A DNA stretch of 64,000 nucleotides, taken from NCBI GenBank assembly GCA_029256185.1, contig JAQSYI010000013.1:186001-250000 (forward strand), written 5' to 3'. Positions 1 to 7,753 of this stretch are shown piece after piece (the first letter of the stretch is position 1; the number at the start of each line of letters is the position of its first letter). The notes beneath the pieces are model-generated. The model did no database searches. It had not been told where the DNA came from and was given only the letters and a program-made list of their open reading frames with translations. The position numbers and the translations under genes are program-made. The DNA is from Paenibacillaceae bacterium (GTDB lineage Bacteria; Bacillota; Bacilli; Paenibacillales; NBRC-103111).

Positions 1-423
1 TACAAATGCCTGTTTTCCAGGGTTAGTCAGGGGATAACGGAAAAAATTTCCGCTAAGTCAGCGAGAAATGAAGAATTTGCAGAGATAGCGGAAAAAATTT
101 CCGTTAGGAGTAAGCGGGGCGGGAGGGGGAGGTACAGCGGGAGCGCCATAGGAAAAGGCGTGGCTCCTTTGGAAACGTAAAAAAGGACCTGGCAGTGGTC
201 TTCCGCGAGATTTTTCTTGCTTTTTATAAAATATTATTACATTCCTTTACGCTTTGTTCTGGATTTACTCAGCAATAACGAAGGAAGATAAAGGGAATAA
301 ATTCAATTACTTTGGCAAAAAACACCTAATTAAATAAATTTTATTGAGTAAATGCTGCATTTGATTTATAGTAGAATTATAAGGGAATATGTAACAATTT
401 GTTACTGGCGGGAGTGTTTGGGG
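1..423. repeat. Leader region with two 51-bp-spaced palindromes and the agr-like promoter
   Basis: No gene is seen here. Two copies of CGGAAA-AAA-TTTCCG lie at 38-52 and 89-103, exactly 51 bp apart, and match the array at 9065-9252. Toward the end there is a good sigma-A type promoter: TTGAGT (344-349), 17 bp, TATAGT (367-372), predicting transcription from about 379. That promoter makes an ATG at 352 unusable for the first gene and supports the TTG start at 424. Confidence 0.6.
344..372 (+). promoter_or_regulatory. Predicted promoter of the agr-like operon
   Basis: TTGAGT and TATAGT hexamers separated by 17 bp, each one or two bases from the sigma-A consensus. Transcription would start near 379, ahead of the SD and TTG start at 424. 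Confidence 0.5.
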
Positions 424-1080
424 TTGACAGACTTTATTCTCTTTATGGTGTTTTCTGTCTTGGAAACATGCGCCATGTTCTATTTGATGTTCCGTATGTT
501 CAAGATTGACCTGATGTTTAAGGAGATGTTATTTGCTTCCATCATTATGGCCTTCGTGTCGTATACGCTGCGGGCCGTGTACGAGATTCCTGTTCTGGAC
601 GTGCCCTTGCAGCTTATTCTGATGCTGGCGTTTGTGTGGATGCTTTTTCGGGTCCATCTGTTCTATGCGACGATTATGACGGGGATGGTTTATCAGGCAT
701 ATTTCTTAATTCAAACCGTTTTTTATTATCTTCTGAATATATTAGGTGAATTTAATAATTCCTTGCCTGTGGTTACAAACATAAGTACATACTTATTACA
801 ATTCATATCGGTTATTTCAGCGTGCTTGATAGGTTTGTTCGTCTCAAGGAAAAGAAAGGGATTCGATTTTGTTCCCGATAAGCCCAAGGGAAGGCTGTTT
901 TTAAAGAAAAAAGATTGGGTGTTATTAGCACTTAGTATTCCTTCATTTTCTGTGGTGTCTTTCACCATATTTTTGGTGGAACAGTTTAATGAAATTTTTT
1001 TCGTAGTTGATGGTTTTTATGCTGTTATTTTATATAGCTACCTGTTCATGTCATATAAAAGGGATCGTTCTGATCTATGA
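424..1080 (+). CDS. Sensor-like integral membrane protein of the agr-like operon
   Basis: A 218-residue protein, mostly hydrophobic, with about six predicted membrane segments and a basic cytoplasmic loop (KKKDW region) before the last two. I chose the TTG at 424: it follows a GGGAG ribosome site by about 9 nt, and the predicted promoter lies across the alternative ATG at 352. Its stop overlaps the AgrB start by 4 nt (ATGA), so the two are translationally coupled. The position matches that of AgrC, and the fold resembles an AgrC-like N-terminal sensor domain, but there is no DHp or ATPase domain after it. A role as a receptor or partner for a peptide made by AgrB is inference from position; the family is not firmly recognised. 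Confidence 0.6.
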   Translation: MTDFILFMVFSVLETCAMFYLMFRMFKIDLMFKEMLFASIIMAFVSYTLRAVYEIPVLDVPLQLILMLAFVWMLFRVHLFYATIMTGMVYQAYFLIQTVFYYLLNILGEFNNSLPVVTNISTYLLQFISVISACLIGLFVSRKRKGFDFVPDKPKGRLFLKKKDWVLLALSIPSFSVVSFTIFLVEQFNEIFFVVDGFYAVILYSYLFMSYKRDRSDL

Positions 1081-1595
1081 CTATACTATCCTATAAACTT
1101 GCGAAAATGGTTAAAGAAGCTAACCCTGAACAAACTCATTCACTCGCTATTATGCAGTATTCAATAGAAATTTTATTAAACACGCTTTCAATAATAATAA
1201 TTTCGTCTATTATGGGCTGGTTCATTGGTGAGCTAGCAAGTACCTTAATAGTTCTTTTGAGTATTATGGTGTTAAGGCTGTTATCTGGTGGGGCTCATAT
1301 GCCAACTATGGGTGGATGCATAGTGGTGTCCGTTTCCCTATGTGTGGGCATTCCGCTAATTCCGCCTGTTGGAAACGATATTGTATGGCTAATGACTGCT
1401 TTTTCCACATTATTTGTGCTCTTGTTTGCTCCTTCGCCTGAGAGGAATTCCAATATGCCTCCAATGTGGGTCCCCTATTTTAAAATACTGTCTATCCTAG
1501 TTGTCTGTAGCAATTTTGCTATAGAATCGCAGATTATAGGGTGGGCGTTTTTAGTCCAAGCCATAACAATAATTCCATGGAAGGGAGGGAGTTGA
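1077..1595 (+). CDS. agrB: AgrB-family peptide-processing membrane protease
   Basis: AgrB proteins are membrane cysteine endopeptidases that trim the AgrD propeptide and help close its (thio)lactone ring. This 172-aa protein has the family length and several hydrophobic segments. The catalytic pair is visible: His74 in SGGAHM and Cys81 in GGC, seven residues apart, the same spacing as His77/Cys84 of the staphylococcal enzyme. It overlaps the upstream membrane gene by 4 nt and is followed directly by a tiny AgrD-like ORF whose ribosome site (GGAGGGAG) lies in its last codons. It appears intact. The substrate is presumably the peptide encoded at 1596, though that peptide is unusual. Confidence 0.88.
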   Translation: MTILSYKLAKMVKEANPEQTHSLAIMQYSIEILLNTLSIIIISSIMGWFIGELASTLIVLLSIMVLRLLSGGAHMPTMGGCIVVSVSLCVGIPLIPPVGNDIVWLMTAFSTLFVLLFAPSPERNSNMPPMWVPYFKILSILVVCSNFAIESQIIGWAFLVQAITIIPWKGGS

Positions 1596-1715
1596 ATGAA
1601 ACGGATTGCTGCTCGAAAAATATCCGTCATGCTTGCTTTCTGCGCAGGAATTTTTGCTGCCGTAATGAAACCTTTATTTCACAGCCCGGAAATTCCGGAA
1701 GAATTGCGTAAGTAA
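1596..1715 (+). CDS. agrD: AgrD-like propeptide lacking the usual ring Cys/Ser
   Basis: A 39-residue ORF starting immediately after the agrB stop, with a strong SD (GGAGGGAG, 5 nt spacing). It has the three-part plan of AgrD peptides: a basic amphipathic N-terminus (MKRIAARK), a hydrophobic middle, and an acidic C-terminal tail PEIPEELRK resembling the PEVPxEL tail recognised by AgrB. The stretch that should become the signal (about residues 22-29, AAVMKPLF) has no Cys or Ser to form a thiolactone or lactone; the only Cys is residue 16 in the hydrophobic leader and Ser30 lies in the tail. Either a non-canonical ring, a linear peptide, or a decaying gene is possible. Too short for standard gene callers. 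Confidence 0.65.
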   Translation: MKRIAARKISVMLAFCAGIFAAVMKPLFHSPEIPEELRK

Positions 1716-1737
1716 TTATTGAGATGGAGATGTGAGA

Positions 1738-2079
1738 ATGCGTGTCTTGCGGCGTGACGGAACTCCTTGTATAGTCCGTGAGGAAGATATCTTGTATTTT
1801 TCCAGTCATCAAAATACGATTTATGTCCACACGGCAGAAGGCGAATTCGTGTATCCCATCTCCCTCTCAGAACTCCACGCCGCTTATGGCCCTGTTGGCT
1901 ATGAACGTTATGACCGTTCCAATGTGGTCAACACCGAGCAAGTAGCAAGCTATGATTCGGACCGGAAGGTAGCCCAGTTTCTGAATGCTGCCTCGAGTTA
2001 TGCGACGGTGTCCGAACCAAACGAGGGCAAACTTCTCAGACTGTTGAAGCAGCGCAAAGAAAAAGGGACTGGCCTATGA
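1738..2079 (+). CDS. Stand-alone LytTR-type DNA-binding protein
   Basis: A 113-residue protein consisting almost wholly of a LytTR-like DNA-binding domain: the strand pattern DILYFSSHQNTIYVHT, then LSELH and a YDRSNVVNTEQVASYD segment typical of AgrA-type domains. There is no receiver domain before it, unlike AgrA. ATG 1738 sits 8 nt after GGAG; a GTG at 1732 is too close to the SD. It is the last gene of the agr-like operon, and its stop codon lies inside the terminator hairpin at 2061-2092. Probably the operon's transcriptional regulator. How it would sense the peptide without a phosphorelay is not evident. Confidence 0.75.
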   Translation: MRVLRRDGTPCIVREEDILYFSSHQNTIYVHTAEGEFVYPISLSELHAAYGPVGYERYDRSNVVNTEQVASYDSDRKVAQFLNAASSYATVSEPNEGKLLRLLKQRKEKGTGL

Positions 2080-2093
2080 GGCAGTCCCTTTTG
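2061..2093 (+). terminator. Terminator of agr-like operon, copy 1 of a duplicated block
   Basis: AAAAGGGACTG / CAGTCCCTTTT stem with a 10-nt loop ending in T residues; it overlaps the LytTR stop codon. The same 33 nt, and a further identical 20 nt (GCTGCAGGAGCCTTCAATGA at 2102-2121), recur at 3166-3225. Confidence 0.8.
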
Positions 2094-2249
2094 CCATATA
2101 GGCTGCAGGAGCCTTCAATGAAAAGCTGCTACACCCTTTTTTCATAAAACCTATGTGACGAAGAAAAATCTTTTTGTTCTCATTTTCCCCCTCTTCTTCC
2201 TGAGTTCTGACAGACTATGGTATAATGAAAAGAAAACGGGGGATGCAAA

Positions 2250-3161
2250 ATGCAGGATTTACTTAACCCGAGAGTGGATTCGGTATTTAAACGTATTTTC
2301 GGCAGTGAGCAGAATAAGGATGTGCTGCTGGCGTTCCTGAACAGTACCTTTAAGGAAAGCGGAGAACTGCCACTTGCCGAGATTGTCTTGGTAAACCCTT
2401 ATACGGACAAAGACAGCCCCACAGATAAGCTGTCTATCTTAGACATAAAGGCAAAGACATCCGACGGAAAGCTCATTAATATAGAAATGCAAATCTTCAA
2501 CCCCTTCCATATGGAAAAGCGAACGCTATACTACTGGAGTGGCATGTATTTTCAACAGATTCCAAAGGGGTATAATTACAATACACTTAAGAAGTGCGTT
2601 GCTATCAACATTCTGGACTTCACACTCTTGAACAACACTCGTTATCACAGCGTTTTTCATTTACGAGAAGATCATACCGGAATCCCCCTCATTGATGATA
2701 TCGAAATTCACGTCATTGAATTAACAAAACTGGATGAAAATTCTGTTCCGCTGGAGGAAGGCGGGCTAGTCAATTGGTTATTGTTCCTCAAGGGTGTGGA
2801 CAAATCAAGCTGGGAGGTGTTGGCCATGAATGAACCAATGTTGAAGAAGGCGATGGATACTCTGGAGTTCTTAAGCCAGGATGCCGCGGCCCGAATGGAG
2901 TATGAGGCCCGTATGAAGGCGTTGAGTGACGAGAAGTCACGCATTGAAGGGGCCAGGGAACAAGGCAGAGAAGAAGGCAGGGAAGAAGGCAGGGAAGAAG
3001 GCAGGGAAGAAGGATTAGCAACGGGCATGTCCATTGGTGAGGCGAGAGCTAAGACAGAAATGGCCCGCAATTTGCTTCTACTGGGCGCGGATCTTCCTTT
3101 TATTAGGAAAGCTACCGGGTTGTCCGACAAGGAAATCGAAGCTCTTCGTTCCATTCAATAA
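2250..3161 (+). CDS. Rpn-type PD-(D/E)XK nuclease (transposase-like)
   Basis: A 303-residue member of the Rpn / PDDEXK_2 family (RecA-independent recombination-promoting nucleases, often annotated as putative transposases). The N-terminus has the family signature VFKRIFG, then the active-site block LSILDIKA around Asp65 and NIEMQ around Glu79. The C-terminal third is charged and carries a perfect short repeat (EEGREEGREEG) encoded by tandem 12-bp DNA units at about 2958-3013, followed by a small helical end. An extended -10 (TGGTATAAT, about 2217-2225) and SD GGGGGAT support the start. The gene is flanked by two copies of the same terminator-containing block. Its cellular substrate is unknown. 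Confidence 0.82.
   Translation: MQDLLNPRVDSVFKRIFGSEQNKDVLLAFLNSTFKESGELPLAEIVLVNPYTDKDSPTDKLSILDIKAKTSDGKLINIEMQIFNPFHMEKRTLYYWSGMYFQQIPKGYNYNTLKKCVAINILDFTLLNNTRYHSVFHLREDHTGIPLIDDIEIHVIELTKLDENSVPLEEGGLVNWLLFLKGVDKSSWEVLAMNEPMLKKAMDTLEFLSQDAAARMEYEARMKALSDEKSRIEGAREQGREEGREEGREEGREEGLATGMSIGEARAKTEMARNLLLLGADLPFIRKATGLSDKEIEALRSIQ
2958..3013 (+). repeat. Tandem 12-bp coding repeat (EEGR units)
   Basis: GGCAGGGAAGAA-type units repeated four to five times inside the Rpn-type gene, encoding REEG repeats. Such repeats can expand or contract by slippage without changing frame. Confidence 0.8.
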
Positions 3162-3165
3162 AACA

Positions 3166-3225
3166 AAAGGGACTGGCCTATGAGGCAGTCCCTTTTGTTT
3201 TGCGCTGCAGGAGCCTTCAATGACT
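3166..3225 (+). terminator. Terminator, copy 2 of the duplicated block
   Basis: Identical 33-nt hairpin to the one at 2061, again followed after a short variable stretch by the 20-nt GCTGCAGGAGCCTTCAATGA. It terminates the Rpn-type gene and may work in both directions for the convergent gene ending at 3239. Confidence 0.8.
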
Positions 3226-3238
3226 AACATAGGGTGAT

Positions 3239-4033
3239 CTAATCCGTTAGCTTTTTTCTAATTTTTCTCCAAAATCCCTGGTTTTTTTGACTGATATACT
3301 TGATATATTGCTCATTGTTAACCAGCAGACTATAGGAATACCATAGCGTAATTGTTCGAATCAGGATATATGCTCCTAAAGCAATAAAAACGATGCACAT
3401 GGGAAAATAAGGAATTAACACACCTTCAGTAATTTCGTTTTCTTCTAATACAAATGCCATTCCGCCTACTGCTAGCATGCCAACCCCGACGAAAATTAAG
3501 GCCGTATATCTGCTCTTCAACCGCTGGAAACGTTCCGTTAATTGCTTCATAAAGCCCTGATCCAGCATAAGAGCTTCTTTTCCTAAGACATGATACTGTT
3601 CTTCATCTTTTATTATGGCAGACGCGAGAGCAACAACGCCCCCTGCCGCAAAGAAAACAATAAGGAAAGCAAAAACAACTGGCTCCTTTGGAAGCATGAC
3701 GTATGGCAAAAAAGCCATAATGAGCAGCCCCACACCTGTTGCAAGACGGCTTGACGACTTATGCTGATGGCTTAGGTACCCTTCTGCCATTTCTTGACTG
3801 ACATAATAACCACGTTCTTCTCCGCTGTCATGCACCCCGCCCTCCTTCAACAAATAATCAATGGACACTTCGAACAGGTTGCCTATCATCAGCAACTTTT
3901 CGGTTTCGGGGAATCCTTGCCCATTTTCCCACTTGCTCACTGCCTGCCGGGTGGTGTTGAGTTTTTCCGCCAAGGTTTCTTGCGAATATGCCTTCCCTTT
4001 TCTAAGCTGCAACAATTTTTCTCCAAAAGACAT
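3239..4033 (-). CDS. XRE-family HTH regulator with membrane domain
   Basis: A 264-residue protein. Residues 7-61 form a classic XRE helix-turn-helix (LAEKLNTTRQAVSKWENGQ). Residues about 95-140, 178-198 and 208-232 are hydrophobic and probably membrane segments, joined by charged linkers. Proteins with this plan are common in Firmicutes and are thought to couple a membrane cue to DNA binding, but the signal is unknown here. The ribosome site AAGGAG lies before the ATG at 4033. The 282 bp upstream to the divergent gene at 4316 contains both promoters but no motif I can assign. Confidence 0.8.
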   Translation of the reverse strand: MSFGEKLLQLRKGKAYSQETLAEKLNTTRQAVSKWENGQGFPETEKLLMIGNLFEVSIDYLLKEGGVHDSGEERGYYVSQEMAEGYLSHQHKSSSRLATGVGLLIMAFLPYVMLPKEPVVFAFLIVFFAAGGVVALASAIIKDEEQYHVLGKEALMLDQGFMKQLTERFQRLKSRYTALIFVGVGMLAVGGMAFVLEENEITEGVLIPYFPMCIVFIALGAYILIRTITLWYSYSLLVNNEQYIKYISQKNQGFWRKIRKKLTD

Positions 4034-4315
4034 GGGCTGACTCTCCTTTGATCGTTGTTACCTTAAGTATAGAAAAGCATTAGAGTCAATGCTATACGAG
4101 TAAAGTTGCGTTTACGCCACTTGGGGTTGCATATACGTATAATCGGCAATACAGTTGAATGGATCAGCATCATCGTCTCGTAAAATGATTTAATATAACA
4201 CAAATATCACTGTTTGTACATACTTTTTTACCCGGCGAAAAGGTAAAGACTGGAACCTATCCCAATGTTATCATTATACTAGGATGGTAATTGCATACAG
4301 AGAGGAGGGAGAGCA

Positions 4316-4627
4316 TTGCCCAGTCTTAATCTAAGCCAAGATGACAATGAAGCCAAAAATCGAATACCGTTCGAAGCGTTTCTCAGCAGCATTGAATTGC
4401 CGCCGGATGAGGTGATCAATGCTTCCTGGGAGAGAATGAGGGTCCGCCTTGAGAAAGAGCGGCGTTTCTCTACCTCCTTACCCAAGTCGCGCCGCAGGAG
4501 CGCTCTGGAATCTTTGGATGATTCCGCAATTATCTGCTTATACTGCGAGGCAGTCTCCTCCAACGTGACGGAAGACTTCCTGGAGTTTCTGGAGGATATT
4601 CTATTGACAAGAAGGCTTTCCGGATAG
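4316..4627 (+). CDS. Sda-like protein (possible sporulation-kinase inhibitor) with long N-terminus
   Basis: A 103-residue protein read from TTG 4316, which follows GGAGGG by 7 nt. Residues 67-101 (starting LDDSAIICLYCEAV) align without gaps to the Bacillus Sda checkpoint peptide (LSDELLIESYFKAT...), keeping the L-D-I-Y-A-N-DF-E-E-R pattern of its helical hairpin. Sda (46 aa) binds the dimerisation domain of sporulation kinases such as KinA and blocks autophosphorylation. Here about 66 polar, charged residues precede that hairpin, more than double the known length. Homology is by eye from remembered Sda sequence, so the call is tentative. It is transcribed divergently from the HTH regulator. 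Confidence 0.5.
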   Translation: MPSLNLSQDDNEAKNRIPFEAFLSSIELPPDEVINASWERMRVRLEKERRFSTSLPKSRRRSALESLDDSAIICLYCEAVSSNVTEDFLEFLEDILLTRRLSG

Positions 4628-4639
4628 CATGGAACGAGA

Positions 4640-4675
4640 AAAGAGGGCTCTGCCAACTGCGGCAGGCCCTCTTTC
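4640..4675. terminator. Bidirectional terminator
   Basis: AAAGAGGGC...GCCCTCTTT inverted repeat with an inner CTGCC/GGCAG stem between two convergent genes. Confidence 0.75.
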
Positions 4676-4685
4676 GTTCATCCGA

Positions 4686-5693
4686 TCAAGAATTGATTGC
4701 TACGGTGATCCCTTCGGCGGCAGCCCGGTTAGCGGCTTCCATCAGTTGAGTCAATACCCTTCCATGCTTGATGGAAATCGTGGTAGGAGTGCCATGAAGG
4801 ATATGATCCACCCACTGGTTAAGCGGACGTTCAGGTGCGGCAGGCAGCTTGACCGGTGTGATCCAGCCGTCCTGGGTGCCCAACCCCAGACGGGTGCTGC
4901 GGAGCCGGATGGCATGATCGTCTAGCAGGAGGCAGCCTTCTGTACCATACACCTCTATAGTGAACGGGCTGAACATGCTGGCAAAGCCGGCTTCCACAAT
5001 GGCAAGGGCTCCATCGGCGTATTTCAGCGTAACTACAGCATTATCCTCCACCTCGCGGCCGGTCACATAACCGAACTGGGCGCTGACTGTCTCCGGCATT
5101 CCCAGGAAGTAATGGGCCAGATACATGGGATGGCATCCCAGGTCGATCAAGGCTCCGCCGCCGCATTGCTCCTTATTGTAGAAGTGGGCAGGCAGCCACC
5201 CATTGTCGGACTGGTCATTGGGCAGAGCGCCGTTGTGGGCTAATCTGGCGCGTACCAGGGTAATGCGGCCGAGAATACCTGACTCAATGGTTTCCTTGAT
5301 ATAGACGTTGCTGGCATCGGTTAATCTGGGCAGGGAGATCATGAAGGACTTGCCGGATTGCTGCACCGCCTCGATGATCCGGTCTGCCTCTGCCGTGGTT
5401 ACCGCGAGCACCTTTTCTGTGAAAATATGCTTGCCGGCCTGCGCCGCTGCCACCATTACTTCTTCATGAAGATTGGAGGGAGCGTCAACTACGACTGCAT
5501 CAATCTCCGGGTTGGAGAGAAGCGCTTCCAGACTATCGTAAAAAGGAACCCCAAGGGTCTCCGCCGCCGCGCGTCCCCGCTCCGGCAGTTCGTCCCAGAC
5601 AGCGGCAATCCGGCATTCCGGCCGGGCCTGTACTTGCTTGGTGTAATCCTTAGCATGAACATGCCAATAAGAGAGCATTGCCACATTAATCAT
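4686..5693 (-). CDS. Gfo/Idh/MocA-family oxidoreductase
   Basis: A 335-residue NAD(P)-dependent sugar dehydrogenase-like protein. The N-terminal Rossmann half shows the family landmarks VDAPSNLHEEV and AGKHIFTEK (the EKP-like motif is EKVLA here, so the usual proline is changed), followed by the C-terminal alpha/beta domain with a CGGGALIDLGCHPMYL segment containing the catalytic-region histidine. The N-terminal GxGxxG glycines are replaced (AMLSYWHVHA), a variation seen in some subgroups, so cofactor use is uncertain. Monocistronic by layout, ending at the shared terminator. The substrate cannot be read from the sequence. Confidence 0.82.
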   Translation of the reverse strand: MINVAMLSYWHVHAKDYTKQVQARPECRIAAVWDELPERGRAAAETLGVPFYDSLEALLSNPEIDAVVVDAPSNLHEEVMVAAAQAGKHIFTEKVLAVTTAEADRIIEAVQQSGKSFMISLPRLTDASNVYIKETIESGILGRITLVRARLAHNGALPNDQSDNGWLPAHFYNKEQCGGGALIDLGCHPMYLAHYFLGMPETVSAQFGYVTGREVEDNAVVTLKYADGALAIVEAGFASMFSPFTIEVYGTEGCLLLDDHAIRLRSTRLGLGTQDGWITPVKLPAAPERPLNQWVDHILHGTPTTISIKHGRVLTQLMEAANRAAAEGITVAINS

Positions 5694-6014
5694 GTTTTGG
5701 CCTCCTGAAAGTTTTTGTGCCCGCGAAAAACTGGCTTCGTAAGCATTGGCTCAAGTTTTGAGTTCTATAACCTGGCGGAGCAGTATGGCGAAAAACTCAC
5801 TTCGCAAGCATAGAAGTTCTTTACCTGCAAAATGCTTGCGACAATAAAACGGCTTCGGAAGTACTGGCTATTTTGTCCTCCAAAGCTATAATATCATGGG
5901 GCGGAATGCGGGAATATAGCAGATGATGGCCCATTTGTATGCGATCTTGCAACATGCTATGATATAGAGCGGAAGCCGGACAGACCGGACATTACATTAA
6001 GAGGTGACAGGCGG
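5694..6014. repeat. Intergenic region with degenerate GAAAAACTGGCTTCG repeats
   Basis: No gene seen. Several degenerate copies of a GAAAAACT-GGCTTCG-nAAGCAT motif occur at about 5726-5872, related to the tandem units at 15754-15920. The last 60 bp carry the likely promoter and SD (AAGAGGTGA) of the YneF gene. Confidence 0.5.
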
Positions 6015-6224
6015 ATGTGGAACTGGATTATTCCCATACTTACGCTGATTGTGGGGGCTGCGGGCGGTTTTGCCTGCGGAGTTTACTACTTGCGCAGACA
6101 GATGGAGAAAATGCAGACGAATCCCGATATGCTGGCCAAGATGGCCAAGCAGATGGGCTATAATCTGAACAAGCAGCAGATGAATAAAGTACAGAATATG
6201 ATGAAGAACCAGAAATTCAAATAG
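6015..6224 (+). CDS. yneF: YneF-family (UPF0154) membrane protein
   Basis: A 69-residue protein with one N-terminal membrane helix (residues 4-26) and a basic, Met/Gln-rich cytoplasmic tail (MAKQMGYNLNKQQMNK...), which is the signature of the YneF/UPF0154 family of Firmicutes. Length is as expected. SD AAGAGGTGACAGGCGG precedes ATG 6015. The function of the family is not known. It is followed by about 90 bp of imperfect direct repeats (GAGAGATAGAGG-type) before folE. Confidence 0.88.
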   Translation: MWNWIIPILTLIVGAAGGFACGVYYLRRQMEKMQTNPDMLAKMAKQMGYNLNKQQMNKVQNMMKNQKFK

Positions 6225-6320
6225 ACTCCACTATCGCCGGTGGGCGAGAGATAGAGGAGAGGCAGCTGCGGGCAAGAGATAGAGGCGAGACAGCTGTTGT
6301 AGGCATCGGAGGGAACGCAT

Positions 6321-6908
6321 ATGGCCAGTGATTATTCGAATGAGCATGTACAACGCAACAGGGAACAGATCGAGCACCATGTCCGCGAAATCCTGCGTCT
6401 GATTGGGGAGAATGTGGAGCGGGAAGGATTGCTGGAGACACCTGCCCGGGTAGCCCGTATGTACGAGGAGATCTTCGCCGGTTATTCTGCTGATCCTGCT
6501 GAGGTGCTGGGTGTTACTTTTGATGAGAAGCACGAGGAATTGGTCATTGTGAAGGATATTGTGTTCTATAGCCAATGTGAGCATCATATGGCCCCTTTCT
6601 TTGGCAAGATTCATATTGGTTACATTCCCAGCGGCAAGATCGCGGGACTCAGCAAATTTGCCCGTCTGGTCGAAGCCGTCTCCCGCAAGCTTCAGGTGCA
6701 GGAGCGGATTACCTCGGAGATAGCCGATATTCTGAACAGAGAGCTGAAGCCTCACGGCGTTATGGTCGTGGTGGAGGCCGAGCATCTGTGCATGTGCTCC
6801 CGCGGCGTGAAGAAGCCGGGCAGCAAAACCGTTACTTCAGCCGTAAGAGGCTACTTCCGCAATGATGCACCCTTGCGGGCGGAGTTCATGGCATTGATCA
6901 AGGAGTAG
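6321..6908 (+). CDS. folE: GTP cyclohydrolase I
   Basis: Converts GTP to 7,8-dihydroneopterin triphosphate, the first step of tetrahydrofolate synthesis in the cytoplasm. The 195-aa length and motifs fit the classical FolE type: zinc ligands Cys86 and His89 in SQCEHHM and Cys157 in HLCMC, the substrate loop [14 protein letters not shown], and the C-terminal [24 protein letters not shown] precedes ATG 6321. No other folate genes are adjacent. Confidence 0.95.
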   Translation: MASDYSNEHVQRNREQIEHHVREILRLIGENVEREGLLETPARVARMYEEIFAGYSADPAEVLGVTFDEKHEELVIVKDIVFYSQCEHHMAPFFGKIHIGYIPSGKIAGLSKFARLVEAVSRKLQVQERITSEIADILNRELKPHGVMVVVEAEHLCMCSRGVKKPGSKTVTSAVRGYFRNDAPLRAEFMALIKE

Positions 6909-6916
6909 AAAGCACG

Positions 6917-6960
6917 GGGCCAACGGAAGCAAGCATGTGCCAACGGAAGCAAGCGCGTGC
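6917..6960 (+). repeat. Two-unit tandem repeat before the DUF4085 gene
   Basis: GCCAACGGAAGCAAGC followed by four variable bases, repeated twice, then a third partial GCCAAC. No recognisable function. Confidence 0.7.
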
Positions 6961-6988
6961 CAACCCAACCGGGAGGGAGAGAGGCGGC

Positions 6989-7702
6989 ATGAAGTATTTT
7001 ACCAAGGAGCTCTACCATTCTGCTCAGATGGTGGGGAGGCTGATGTTTCCCGACCATGACGCCGATCTGGATGGAGCCAGAGCATACTACCGGTCCGAGG
7101 GACGGGATTTGGACAGGGAATATCTGGAAAATTTCGAACAGGACAGGCCCTATATAGAACAGCATCTCCCCGGGCATCTGGTGGAGCTGCTTGCGGCTAA
7201 CGGCGGGAACAGCCGTGTGCCTTCGCCGGAGCTTAAAGCTGCTGCCGATGAGTGGGTACAAAATTGGGAGCTCAGGAGCCGCAAGGCAGGAGAGAATGCC
7301 CGGACCCGATATGAGGCGGTAAAAGACCGGCTTCCTGTAGGGGGCAGGCGGTTTGCTGAGGAGATCCATCTCCATGATACAGTTATTACCGGCTATTCCT
7401 GGTTGGGGACCGGAATTTTTCAATTGGATTTAAATTGCCGGGGCGGTTTTATGGGGCTGGAGAGCTGCGCTCTCATCTTCACAGGTGTAAGTTTGGCCGA
7501 GTGGGAGAAGGACCTGACGAATAACTGGTGGCTATATAACGAGATCGATTTGGCTGATGGAGAAGGAGCCTTCGAATTGCGGGCGTTGCTGGACTGTCAA
7601 ACTCTGCCCCGCGAATTGAACCAGCTGCGGATCACCGCAGAGGATGTGCGGATTGCCAATCCTGTGCAAGCTTCCTCCATACACCAGCTTCCCTCACTGT
7701 AA
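6989..7702 (+). CDS. DUF4085 family protein
   Basis: A 237-residue soluble, acidic protein beginning MKYFTKELYHS, the hallmark start of the DUF4085 family of Bacillus/Paenibacillus. The upstream in-frame start at 6935 lies in repeat DNA; ATG 6989 has a strong SD (GGGAGGGAGAGAGG) and matches the family start. The C-terminal half contains beta-rich segments (LHDTVITGYSWLG, FQLDLNC, CALIFTGV) and may be an immunity/SUKH-like or DUF-type beta domain, but that is only an impression. No signal peptide or membrane helix. Function unknown. Confidence 0.7.
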   Translation: MKYFTKELYHSAQMVGRLMFPDHDADLDGARAYYRSEGRDLDREYLENFEQDRPYIEQHLPGHLVELLAANGGNSRVPSPELKAAADEWVQNWELRSRKAGENARTRYEAVKDRLPVGGRRFAEEIHLHDTVITGYSWLGTGIFQLDLNCRGGFMGLESCALIFTGVSLAEWEKDLTNNWWLYNEIDLADGEGAFELRALLDCQTLPRELNQLRITAEDVRIANPVQASSIHQLPSL

Positions 7703-7753
7703 ATATGCCTGTATAATGAGGAGCATACTTCTTAGACAAAGGCGGTTATAACA

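Noticed and set aside
352..423. ATG start at 352 for the first gene
   Set aside because: It lies upstream of the predicted transcription start (promoter 344-372), has no SD, and the following 24 codons look unlike the rest; TTG 424 has an SD.
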